A stretch of 24,191 bases of DNA from a virus. Each line of letters opens with the position of its first letter. Position 1 is the stretch's first letter. Under the pieces are notes generated by a model. The model saw only the letters and a program-made list of their open reading frames with translations. It did not search any database and had not been told where the DNA came from. The stretch spans positions 1 through 24,191 of the IMG/VR virus record IMGVR_UViG_3300020141_000786; one strand, 5' to 3'. Below, piece by piece: positions 5,702-12,681 of the stretch. The position numbers and the translations under genes were made by a program.

Positions 5702-6605
5702 TTTCCAAATACCTTAATAAAGGTGCAACACCTAAAATCTTTCCGTCTTTAGTAGCCATATGTATTGTATCGCTAGGTGTCAATCCAAAATCATTACATA
5801 TCTTAAAATATTTGTCACCGTGAATTTTCCATAAATGATCAGTTTCTAATTGTTGTAAGAAATAATTTCCTATTACAACTGAGTAAGTGTTTATTTGTGC
5901 AAAGTCGTTTAGTACTGTAATAGAATCTTCCTGTATATCTTTAGTCCATCGTAATCCTATTCTGTTCCATGCACTTAGCCCGTAACCCTTGCTCATACTT
6001 ACAGAGAAGCTTTTAATAGCAGGATGTGACAAATCTATATTGATATTCCTAGCTGCGGTTATCCATGCACCATCGATGTGTACAGGACTATTAATTTCTA
6101 AACACTTATCTAAAATGAGTTGCATCTCAGGATGTGTTTTACCTAATGCGCAGAACGGAAGAGAAATGATTAAATGCTTATTAGCTTCTAAAGTATCTAA
6201 GGTTTTAGGAACTAATGTTGGGTTGAGTCTCTTGTGATAGTTGTATTCATATTCTAATATCTGTACATCATGTTTGATATGTAAGTTATCTATATACTGA
6301 GCACATCCTAGACATATATCTGTCCTAGCAAAAGAATCAAATCCTGTGATATTATTAAGTATTGAATTTTCTAAATGGGATTGAAATCTTCTTTTAAAAT
6401 TTGCAAATATTGGCCTTAGCAAGGTATTATCAACACCTGTAGCATGGTAAGACTCATCAAAGAATGTCCAATCATCGTAAGGTACTGATTTATTGACAAC
6501 TTGCAGCATCAACTTTTCTTGCTCATTGTCAATAAACGGCCTACATTTTTCTATCTCAAGATACTCTACAGAATATGATACCGGACGAACAAATATATTA
6601 TGCAT
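5694..6605 (-). CDS. PLP-dependent aminotransferase-like protein (fold type I)
   Basis: This 303-aa protein contains the core signatures of fold-type I pyridoxal-phosphate enzymes: SPVHIDGAWI (D178, the Asp that contacts the PLP nitrogen) followed 28 residues later by SVSMSKGYG (K206, the Schiff-base lysine) and NRIGLRW (R215). An ICLGCAQYIDN segment near 97-107 sits where the family's cofactor phosphate loop is expected. At about 300 aa it is shorter than typical aminotransferases (roughly 350-450), and both termini look divergent. Likely chemistry is amino-group transfer or another PLP reaction on an amino acid or amino sugar; the substrate is unknown. It is the middle gene of the leftward block, with 8-bp overlaps on both sides (ATGCATAA upstream). 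Confidence 0.82.
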   Translation of the reverse strand: MHNIFVRPVSYSVEYLEIEKCRPFIDNEQEKLMLQVVNKSVPYDDWTFFDESYHATGVDNTLLRPIFANFKRRFQSHLENSILNNITGFDSFARTDICLGCAQYIDNLHIKHDVQILEYEYNYHKRLNPTLVPKTLDTLEANKHLIISLPFCALGKTHPEMQLILDKCLEINSPVHIDGAWITAARNINIDLSHPAIKSFSVSMSKGYGLSAWNRIGLRWTKDIQEDSITVLNDFAQINTYSVVIGNYFLQQLETDHLWKIHGDKYFKICNDFGLTPSDTIHMATKDGKILGVAPLLRYLENV

Positions 6606-7326
6606 AGATTTTGTTTTTAAAATCTGCTACAAACTTACCTTCAATTTTAATAGTCAACGATGCTCTATCATATGCTTCGGTATTACCATGCCAATTATAA
6701 TGATTAAATGTAGCACTGTATCCTTTTACAGGATGCACTTGCAAAATATGTCCAGCTGAATCTAAATCGTACAAATTAAATTCTCTTTCTAAATCAAATC
6801 TAAACCAAATCAAGTCCTGTACAGTATCAGGCACATCCGGCTTATCTCCAGTTTCTATAGGAAAGTAATTGTAATCTCTGTGATACTTTAAAGGACAATA
6901 GTGGTCGTTATAAAAAAATGACACCATATCAATAGAGTCAAACGGCAGGCTTTTAACCCAATCTTTAATAGTAGGAGTGACCCAATCTTGTAAGTCTTGT
7001 TGATATTCAGATAAATGCAGTATCTTATACGGATTAAAAGATCCATATTTTAATTGTAAATATTTGGCAAGTCCTTGCCGGTCATTCTCAAACTTGCCAA
7101 TCTTAGGATCATTAGATTTATGAAACGTGTGATACAATAATGGATTGTCGTTCAAATACGGCCAGGGCGAATTAATAGGAATTCCGCCTGAATTCCAAAC
7201 ATCTTTAGTACGTTTAAGATTACTGGCGAATAAAAAATAAAAGTCGTCCTGCAGGCCTAGAAACTTATCAATATCTAAGTACGTATCTAAGGTATGTGAA
7301 GCGTGTCCGTTGCTAAGTAATATCAT
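6598..7326 (-). CDS. 2-oxoglutarate/Fe(II)-dependent hydroxylase-like protein A
   Basis: This 242-aa protein has an iron-binding triad typical of the double-stranded beta-helix oxygenases: YHRDYN (H149, D151) and HYNWHGN (H213), followed by R221 and a closing strand SLTIKIEGKF. It is clearly paralogous to the protein at 15831-16610, which ends SFSIRVDGTFTDDFRNKI against SLTIKIEGKFVADFKNKI here. Such enzymes hydroxylate protein side chains or small molecules using 2-oxoglutarate and O2; the aspartyl/asparaginyl-hydroxylase branch is the nearest fit. I chose the ATG at 7326 because a perfect late promoter TATAAATA ends 4 nt upstream; the frame stays open further upstream but crosses the divergent gene. 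No Shine-Dalgarno sequence is present. It is the first gene of the block 7326-5144. Confidence 0.85.
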   Translation of the reverse strand: MILLSNGHASHTLDTYLDIDKFLGLQDDFYFLFASNLKRTKDVWNSGGIPINSPWPYLNDNPLLYHTFHKSNDPKIGKFENDRQGLAKYLQLKYGSFNPYKILHLSEYQQDLQDWVTPTIKDWVKSLPFDSIDMVSFFYNDHYCPLKYHRDYNYFPIETGDKPDVPDTVQDLIWFRFDLEREFNLYDLDSAGHILQVHPVKGYSATFNHYNWHGNTEAYDRASLTIKIEGKFVADFKNKIYA

Positions 7327-7330
7327 ACGA

Positions 7331-7338
7331 TATTTATA
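7331..7338 (-). promoter_or_regulatory. T4-type late promoter (TATAAATA), 4 nt from start codon
   Basis: Read leftward this is exactly TATAAATA, then TCGT, then the ATG at 7326. T4 late transcripts begin a few bases after the element, so the mRNA would begin at or beside the AUG. The whole divergent spacer (7327-7350) is only 24 bp. Confidence 0.75.
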
Positions 7339-7350
7339 GCACTGGTAAAC

Positions 7351-8031
7351 ATGAAGAAAATTATACAACCAACTACATGGTTTGCAAGCGGAATTCCAAA
7401 TGCTAATCTTGTAGCACCTTGGCAACCACCAAACTTAAATACAAATATAATGTATCCAGACGAAACTGGCACTATACAATACGTGTTGAATTCAAAAGGT
7501 TACAGAGATGTCGAATGGCTTAGTATGGACGGCATGTGGTGTGTAGGACATAGTGATGTCTTCGGCATAGGTGTTAGTGTTGAACAAACTTGGCCTAGAT
7601 TAATAGGCGGCATGAATTTGGGAATTGCTGGGGCAAGTTGGGACACTATTTCTCGTACCATCTGCGCAGGATTATCAGTACATACTCCGTCATGCATTAT
7701 TATCCAGTCAACAACTAAAGAACGCAAAGAGTTTATTTCAAACAGTAAATGCCAAGTTGTTCTTCCTAATATGCCTACTGAGTTATTGCCACATAAGGAA
7801 ATTTGGAAATACAGCGACGACACAAGTGAACAATACTCTTATGAGAAAAACTTAGCTTTGATTATATCAGTTTGCCGTGCAAATAATATTAAACTCATTA
7901 TGTTTGAATTAGAAGATAGATGGGAAAGTATTCGACAAGACCCTGCGGTAGATAATCAACATATTGGCCCAGCCACTCATTTTAAGATAGCTCAGTACCT
8001 TAAACAACAATTACTTGATAATGAGAAATAG
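7351..8031 (+). CDS. SGNH/GDSL-hydrolase-like protein
   Basis: This 226-aa protein has NSKGYRDVE (47-55), then CVGHSDVFGIGV (nucleophile block, S68), EQTWPRLIGG, NLGIAGASWDTI (Gly and Asn blocks) and a C-terminal DNQHIGP (D201, H204), giving an intact Ser and DxxH. It is a relative of the proteins at 405-1127 and 22094-22876, which share NSxGYRxxE. SGNH enzymes remove or transfer acyl groups, for example acetyl groups on glycans. The ATG at 7351 has no clear Shine-Dalgarno sequence and no recognisable rightward promoter in the 24-bp divergent spacer, so its expression is unexplained. It overlaps the next SGNH gene by 11 bp. There is no signal peptide, so it should act in the infected cell or as part of a complex. 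Confidence 0.87.
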   Translation: MKKIIQPTTWFASGIPNANLVAPWQPPNLNTNIMYPDETGTIQYVLNSKGYRDVEWLSMDGMWCVGHSDVFGIGVSVEQTWPRLIGGMNLGIAGASWDTISRTICAGLSVHTPSCIIIQSTTKERKEFISNSKCQVVLPNMPTELLPHKEIWKYSDDTSEQYSYEKNLALIISVCRANNIKLIMFELEDRWESIRQDPAVDNQHIGPATHFKIAQYLKQQLLDNEK

Positions 8032-8653
8032 ACTTGTAACATTTGGATGCTCTTATACGTTTGGCCAAGGATTACCAGATTGCCAGTCAACCAATGTGTT
8101 AATATTCACCTTTGATAGTTCTAAACCAAGCAAACTAGGATGGCCGCAACAAGTAGCAGACAATTTAGGATTAGAACTAGTTAACAAGTCACAGCCCGGT
8201 GTAAGTAACTTAGAAATTTTATATTCTATATTAGAATTTAAATTTGAAGAAACCGATACAGTTGTTATTATGTGGTCTCATTCTTTAAGAGATATGTTTA
8301 TCAAAACAACATTTAATATGTTTCCTTCTCGTAAAATGTTAGGAGTTTGGAAAACATCAAGTACTGCTTTGAAATGGACTGCACAATTAAGCGAGCACGA
8401 TTATGCCATGCGAACTTGGATATACATGCATCATGCCGGCCTATACCTTGACCAGAACAAAATAAAATTTATCCACTATCCGGCCACGATGCAAGAGTTG
8501 AATAAATTTAGGATGCCTAATTTAGCAATTAATAATCTATATACATCTGGCATTATACATTTAGATCAGTGTATAGGAGACACACATCCTGGCCCAAAAT
8601 CAAACGAGGCTACTGCAAATATTATTACCGGAATACTACAGCAGGTGGGCTAG
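8021..8653 (+). CDS. SGNH-hydrolase-like protein, short form
   Basis: This 210-aa protein begins MRNRLVTFGCSYTFGQGLP: the GCSYTFG block with S11 as nucleophile lies right at the N terminus, without the NSxGYR extension of its neighbour. A later NKSQPGVSNLEI segment fits the Gly/Asn blocks, and DTHPGP (H189) near the C terminus supplies the catalytic His. The ATG at 8021 overlaps the upstream gene; a TTG at 8015 is in frame but two codons earlier only. It ends at 8653, 18 bp inside the convergent radical-SAM gene that ends at 8636. It is tandem with a second, different SGNH gene, so the two may act on the same product. Confidence 0.85.
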   Translation: MRNRLVTFGCSYTFGQGLPDCQSTNVLIFTFDSSKPSKLGWPQQVADNLGLELVNKSQPGVSNLEILYSILEFKFEETDTVVIMWSHSLRDMFIKTTFNMFPSRKMLGVWKTSSTALKWTAQLSEHDYAMRTWIYMHHAGLYLDQNKIKFIHYPATMQELNKFRMPNLAINNLYTSGIIHLDQCIGDTHPGPKSNEATANIITGILQQVG

Positions 8654-10048
8654 TTCGGGAAAAACACTGGTGAATTCTATATTGCGTAATGGTTGTAACT
8701 TTTCAATATATTCTTTGAACGCCGGTAACAAATCCGTGTGGTCTTCTGCATCCATAAAGTCTAACACTGCTTGCCAACGTTTCCATCCATACGGATTATT
8801 TTTCCAAAAGTCGGCATCTTGCCTGTAGTTATCATACAGCCATATTTTTAGTTCGGCAAACGTCTTTCTTACTTCTAGTTTGTCTGTAGCTGGTAAACAT
8901 CTAATGCTTAAAAATGTAGGTATATATAACAAGTGCATATTAAAAATACCACCACCTGCTTGTATATCACCAGTAACATTACCAAAGTTAATCTTTTTAA
9001 AATTTTGTTGGACTTTCCATTTAGCAAAATCTGCTAAATGTTTGATATTTAAAATTTGTATGGCAGTGGCAATACTAGTTTGGATATTATCAGGTGTATT
9101 ATCTAGTCTGTGTAAATTTTTTACTACAGTGGCCCACTCACTAGGATAGCGTATGTAGTAATTTTTATCTCCAATAGCATCAATACTAAATCCCACTTTA
9201 ACTTTTTTAAACTTACTCCATAATTCAATAATGTTATCGTCTATTAAGAGTCCGTTAGTGTTGTAACGTATAAGAATTTTGTCTGCGTACCCTTGACGAA
9301 TGATTTCTTCAAGGAACATTTTATGCTCTTTAATCATGAGCGGCTCGCCACCAGCAAAGTATACTTGTTTTAAATTAGGAATTTGTGCATACATTTCTTT
9401 CCAAAAGTCTGGATTTTCGTGCCACTTATTATTGAATTCTTTACGGTCCCATTGCATCTGAGATTTTAGTTCAGGTGCTTTAAATAGAGGATAAATCTTT
9501 TTATGATCTGCTACCCACTTACTGCTGTCGTGTGGGCTGCACATAACGCACTTTAAGTTACAAGTATGTCCAAGTCGAAGATCAAGATAGACTAACTGTT
9601 CAGGAATAGTTCCATCTTCTTGCGTTTGACGGATTAGTTCTTCTAAATCAATTCCTTCTTCGTGCCATGTTGCAGTTTCCCATATACGTTTACTAGCAAC
9701 ACCTTTGCTTTCTTCATCGTAACATTTTTTACAACTTGCTGGAATTTTTCCTTCTAACATAGTTGTTCTAACATCGCGCATATATTCATTATTCCATGCA
9801 CTCATTGGAGTTTCACGGCCAAAATTAGCAGGCTCGCCTTTTTCATTTTTAACTAATCCTACAGTGTGGTTTTCACCAGCACCACTAGCATTAGCACTAC
9901 AGCATAATCTCATATCGCCGTTAGGCCTAGTAGCAAAGTGTATCCATGGCAACACGCAGAATGTACTGCTCTTAGTTAAAGTTTCTATTTTTTTCTGCCA
10001 AAATCCAATTTTGGTATCTTCAGGTTGAATCCAAAATGTTTTAAACAT
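8636..10048 (-). CDS. Radical SAM enzyme with N-terminal Twitch/SPASM-like domain
   Basis: This 470-aa protein starts with an auxiliary-cluster-type region, FCVLPWIHFATRPNGDMRLCC (C31, C49, C50), then CKKC (C106, C109). The radical-SAM domain follows: CNLKCVMC (C163, C167, C170) binding the [4Fe-4S] cluster that cleaves S-adenosylmethionine, and FAGGEPL (GGEP 233-236) contacting the methionine. This order, with the extra cluster domain before the radical-SAM barrel, is that of 'twitch domain-containing radical SAM proteins', often found in aquatic phages and in peptide- or sugar-modification loci. It is paralogous to the gene at 11416. Its start overlaps the upstream oxygenase gene by 8 bp (ATGTTTAA). 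Its 3' end overlaps the convergent SGNH gene by 18 bp. The substrate is unknown. Confidence 0.92.
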   Translation of the reverse strand: MFKTFWIQPEDTKIGFWQKKIETLTKSSTFCVLPWIHFATRPNGDMRLCCSANASGAGENHTVGLVKNEKGEPANFGRETPMSAWNNEYMRDVRTTMLEGKIPASCKKCYDEESKGVASKRIWETATWHEEGIDLEELIRQTQEDGTIPEQLVYLDLRLGHTCNLKCVMCSPHDSSKWVADHKKIYPLFKAPELKSQMQWDRKEFNNKWHENPDFWKEMYAQIPNLKQVYFAGGEPLMIKEHKMFLEEIIRQGYADKILIRYNTNGLLIDDNIIELWSKFKKVKVGFSIDAIGDKNYYIRYPSEWATVVKNLHRLDNTPDNIQTSIATAIQILNIKHLADFAKWKVQQNFKKINFGNVTGDIQAGGGIFNMHLLYIPTFLSIRCLPATDKLEVRKTFAELKIWLYDNYRQDADFWKNNPYGWKRWQAVLDFMDAEDHTDLLPAFKEYIEKLQPLRNIEFTSVFPELAHLL

Positions 10049-10712
10049 ATGTTACCTTAAATTCAGATGTGATGAGTTGTTTAAATTCTTCAAGTAATTC
10101 GCATTCTAATTTAAATGATAAACTAAATGTACTATGTAAAAAATCTGCTAGTTTGTATCGCTGATTTGCACGATTTAAAAAAGGACTAAAGATTTTATCA
10201 AACTTGTATCTAAAGTCGTGTTGTTCATACGCAGGCTCCATAGCAATGCTAACTAAATCAATTGGTTGCCGACTATTACGTAATGGCTCGCGTACCACTA
10301 ATTGTAGTCGTGGAATAGATCCGTAGTTAGTAGCCGCATGTATACGACTAGCATCCATATAAGCCCACCGATTGTCCCCGACACATTCGTGCATAACTTT
10401 GTTATCCAAATCAACCAAGTATGCTTGCTCGCCAGTCAAGTTCAAGTGCCAGCGGTTGTCTATGTCAGCATGAGCCATATAACTTTCACCTGGCGCTAGT
10501 TTAATAATACGTGCTTGCCCAATGGACATAGGCAGTGTGTCTAATACTTGTTGCCAAATTGTATCTTTATACGAGTCTTTAATCTTCCACATATCGTAGA
10601 AGAAGTCACCTGTCGGCTCGTTAAGTACAGTACCTTCGCCCGTAACTGGATGCTCTTTAAGTGCTTGTTCAATCAGTCCTTCCGGACACACCCATATTTG
10701 TTTGGTAATCAT
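10041..10712 (-). CDS. 2-oxoglutarate/Fe(II) oxygenase-like protein B (AspH-like)
   Basis: This 223-aa protein has the motif series of aspartyl/asparaginyl beta-hydroxylase-like proteins: IIKLAPGESYMAHADIDNRW (H81, D83), a DLDNKVMHECVGDNRWAYMDAS strand pair, RIHAATN (H125) and PRLQLVVRE (R135), an HxD...H...R set for iron and 2-oxoglutarate. A helical C-terminal extension of about 80 aa follows. Likely chemistry is hydroxylation of an amino-acid side chain. I chose the ATG at 10712 over an in-frame ATG at 10736 because a perfect TATAAATA late element ends 4 nt before 10712 and would lie inside the coding region of the longer form. There is no Shine-Dalgarno sequence. It leads the two-gene leftward block with the radical-SAM gene at 8636. 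Confidence 0.87.
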   Translation of the reverse strand: MITKQIWVCPEGLIEQALKEHPVTGEGTVLNEPTGDFFYDMWKIKDSYKDTIWQQVLDTLPMSIGQARIIKLAPGESYMAHADIDNRWHLNLTGEQAYLVDLDNKVMHECVGDNRWAYMDASRIHAATNYGSIPRLQLVVREPLRNSRQPIDLVSIAMEPAYEQHDFRYKFDKIFSPFLNRANQRYKLADFLHSTFSLSFKLECELLEEFKQLITSEFKVTYV

Positions 10713-10716
10713 GAAA

Positions 10717-10724
10717 TATTTATA
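10717..10724 (-). promoter_or_regulatory. T4-type late promoter (TATAAATA), 4 nt from start codon
   Basis: Read leftward: TATAAATA, TTTC, ATG (10712). This is the same 4-nt spacing as at 7331. It lies in a 39-bp divergent spacer shared with the gene at 10752. Confidence 0.75.
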
Positions 10725-10739
10725 TGTTGTTATCACTTG

Positions 10740-10747
10740 CTTAAATA
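10740..10747 (+). promoter_or_regulatory. Weak late-promoter-like element (CTTAAATA)
   Basis: CTTAAATA matches the last six bases of TATAAATA and ends exactly 4 nt (TATC) before the ATG at 10752, mirroring the leftward element of the same divergent spacer. The fit is only 6 of 8, so it is a suggestion. Confidence 0.4.
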
Positions 10748-10751
10748 TATC

Positions 10752-11432
10752 ATGGAACTGTATTTAAAACATAATTGGAAGAGAATTGGCATAAGCATAA
10801 GCGGCGGCGCCGATAGTGCATTACTAGCATACTTAATATGTTCAAATACAGACGCAGATATACATTTTACAAATCAAATTAGGCTTTGGAAAACACGCCC
10901 GTGGCAAGAACATGTAGCTGACACAATTATTGCTTGGTTTAAGGATCACTTTAAAAATAACTTTTATCTACATAGAAATTTAATTCCGCCAGAATTAGAA
11001 TGGGCCGACAAAGGGCCAACTATCGTAGATGAGTACGGAAAATTAAAAAGCGGCAATCAAATTATACTAAGATCACACAATGAGTATATTGCTCACAAGT
11101 ACAAACTAGATGCATTGTACGGAGGCATTAACAAGAACCCAGATATTGAGATAGAAGGATCATTAGCTGATCGAGATACTGGACACATACCCCCTCATTT
11201 TATACACAACGGTGTTGATATTTGTCATCCATTCGTGTATACTAAGAAAGATTGGATTATTAAACAATATTTTGAAAATGGTATAGAAGAATTGTTAAAT
11301 TTAACTCGTAGTTGTGAAGGCGAATTTAAAGATATAGATTATACTACATACACCACGGGGCAATACGTTCCTGTGTGTGAACAATGTTTCTGGTGCAAGG
11401 AAAGAGAGTGGGCAATTGAACAAACAAAGTAA
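10752..11432 (+). CDS. QueC-like PP-loop ATPase
   Basis: This 226-aa protein contains the PP-loop pyrophosphatase motif SISGGADS (17-22 core) of N-type ATP-using enzymes, and a C-terminal four-cysteine set: SCEG (C188) and CEQCFWCKERE (C209, C212, C215). An SGGxDS loop plus Cys-x2-Cys-x2-Cys close to the C terminus is the arrangement of QueC (7-cyano-7-deazaguanine synthase), which adenylates a carboxylate and turns it into a nitrile. No QueD, QueE or FolE partner is recognisable, although one of the many radical-SAM genes could be mistaken, so a different adenylation or amidation reaction is equally possible. I chose the ATG at 10752; the frame is open upstream but covers the divergent gene. 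It leads the rightward block ending at 15825, with three radical-SAM genes following. Confidence 0.83.
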   Translation: MELYLKHNWKRIGISISGGADSALLAYLICSNTDADIHFTNQIRLWKTRPWQEHVADTIIAWFKDHFKNNFYLHRNLIPPELEWADKGPTIVDEYGKLKSGNQIILRSHNEYIAHKYKLDALYGGINKNPDIEIEGSLADRDTGHIPPHFIHNGVDICHPFVYTKKDWIIKQYFENGIEELLNLTRSCEGEFKDIDYTTYTTGQYVPVCEQCFWCKEREWAIEQTK

Positions 11433-12681
11433 AACATTTTGTATGCATCCTTTTACAGGATTGGCTACACGCGAAGATGGTGCAATTAAAGTTTGCTGCC
11501 GAAGCCTGCCTATTGGTTGGATTCAGGAAGAGAGTTTAGAGAATGTTTGGAATGGTGACAATATGCGAGAAGTACGGACGCAAGTTTTAAACGACCAAAG
11601 ACCGCTTGTTTGTATGCCATGTTTTGATTTAGAAGATCAAGGCGTAGAAAGTTTGCGTCAAAGACATATCAAAAATTCTATCCCAGAAAGCCGTATCAAT
11701 CTTTACCCTAATGCACTTGATACATTAACTGACAACTACACAATGCCTTTTGAATTTCCTACTATGGAAATTAAACTTAATAATTTATGTAATTTACGTT
11801 GCCGTATGTGCAATCCGTTAGACAGTACCAATTGGAGTGATTGGGGTGAAGTAGTTCCTTTTTACAAAAAAGAAAATAACTATCTTGTGCCTACAGTGGA
11901 AAAACTAGTAAAACATCCAGGGCAATATATTGGGTCGTTCGACGATACTGATAATTGGTGGTCTAGTTTTGAAAAATTGTTGCCGCACTTTAGACGTGTG
12001 GAATTTGCTGGCGGTGAGCCATTAATGGATCCGCAACACTATAAGATTTTAGATATGCTCAAACCCTACGGCAAGAACATAGAAATTAAATATGCTACAA
12101 ATGGTACAACATTAGGAATCAGTAAAGGAAGAACTATTCACGACTATTGGCCACATTTTAGAAGCGTTGCCGTTAATATCAGCATTGACGGTATTAACGA
12201 TGTCTATAATTATATTCGCAGTAACGGCGACTTTAGCCAACTTGAAAGGAATATTAAAGAGATTCAATCTATTCCAAATGTAAGCCGAGTAGTAGGTGCA
12301 TTTACAGCACAAGCTGGTAATATTCTTCAGGCTGCGGAGTGCGTTGATTATTTTATCAACAAGCTAGGCATTATATTCTACAGTCATCGAGTTAGTTACC
12401 CTAATTGTTTGTCCGCACAAGTATTACCACAGGAACTGAAAGATTTAGCAATAAAGAGATTGCAAGAAGTGAAGGCCCGTGTAGATACGTTTGAAGCTGT
12501 TAAACAAAATGCACTATTAGGTAAAGTTACGCATCAGCAAATACAAGATAATATTAACTATTTGTGGGCAGCTGACCAAGAAGATTTATGGAGAGACTTT
12601 GTCGAGTTTAATCAAAAGTTAGATGTTGGCCGCAAGCAAAGTTTAGTAGATACAGTTCCAGAGTTTAAACCATATGTATGA
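11416..12681 (+). CDS. Radical SAM enzyme with N-terminal Twitch/SPASM-like domain, TTG start
   Basis: This 421-aa protein is paralogous to the one at 8636. It has FCMHPFTGLATREDGAIKVCC (C9, C27, C28), CMPC (C66, C69), the radical-SAM motif CNLRCRMC (C125, C129, C132) and FAGGEPLM (GGEP 199-202). The start is uncertain. TTG at 11416 gives an N terminus (MNKQSKTFC) that keeps the first cluster cysteine and follows GGAAAGAGAG. ATG at 11377 lies deeper in the upstream gene, and ATG at 11443 would lose C9. The gene overlaps the PP-loop gene by 17 bp and the next radical-SAM gene by 8 bp (ATGTATGA). Presumably it binds two [4Fe-4S]-type clusters and acts by abstracting H from its substrate. Confidence 0.88.
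   Translation: MNKQSKTFCMHPFTGLATREDGAIKVCCRSLPIGWIQEESLENVWNGDNMREVRTQVLNDQRPLVCMPCFDLEDQGVESLRQRHIKNSIPESRINLYPNALDTLTDNYTMPFEFPTMEIKLNNLCNLRCRMCNPLDSTNWSDWGEVVPFYKKENNYLVPTVEKLVKHPGQYIGSFDDTDNWWSSFEKLLPHFRRVEFAGGEPLMDPQHYKILDMLKPYGKNIEIKYATNGTTLGISKGRTIHDYWPHFRSVAVNISIDGINDVYNYIRSNGDFSQLERNIKEIQSIPNVSRVVGAFTAQAGNILQAAECVDYFINKLGIIFYSHRVSYPNCLSAQVLPQELKDLAIKRLQEVKARVDTFEAVKQNALLGKVTHQQIQDNINYLWAADQEDLWRDFVEFNQKLDVGRKQSLVDTVPEFKPYV

Noticed and set aside
7327-7425. N-terminal extension of the hydroxylase gene at 6598 to 7425
   Set aside because: It would run through the late promoter and overlap the divergent SGNH gene head to head; the extra residues show no fold motif.
10548-10751. Upstream extension of the PP-loop gene in the same frame
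   Set aside because: It is antisense to the oxygenase gene at 10041-10712, which has its own late promoter; the PP-loop domain begins normally from the ATG at 10752.
10752-11432. A complete queuosine/deazaguanine pathway
   Set aside because: Only a QueC-like protein is present. None of the radical-SAM proteins is a compelling QueE, and QueD, FolE and transglycosylase genes are absent from the window.
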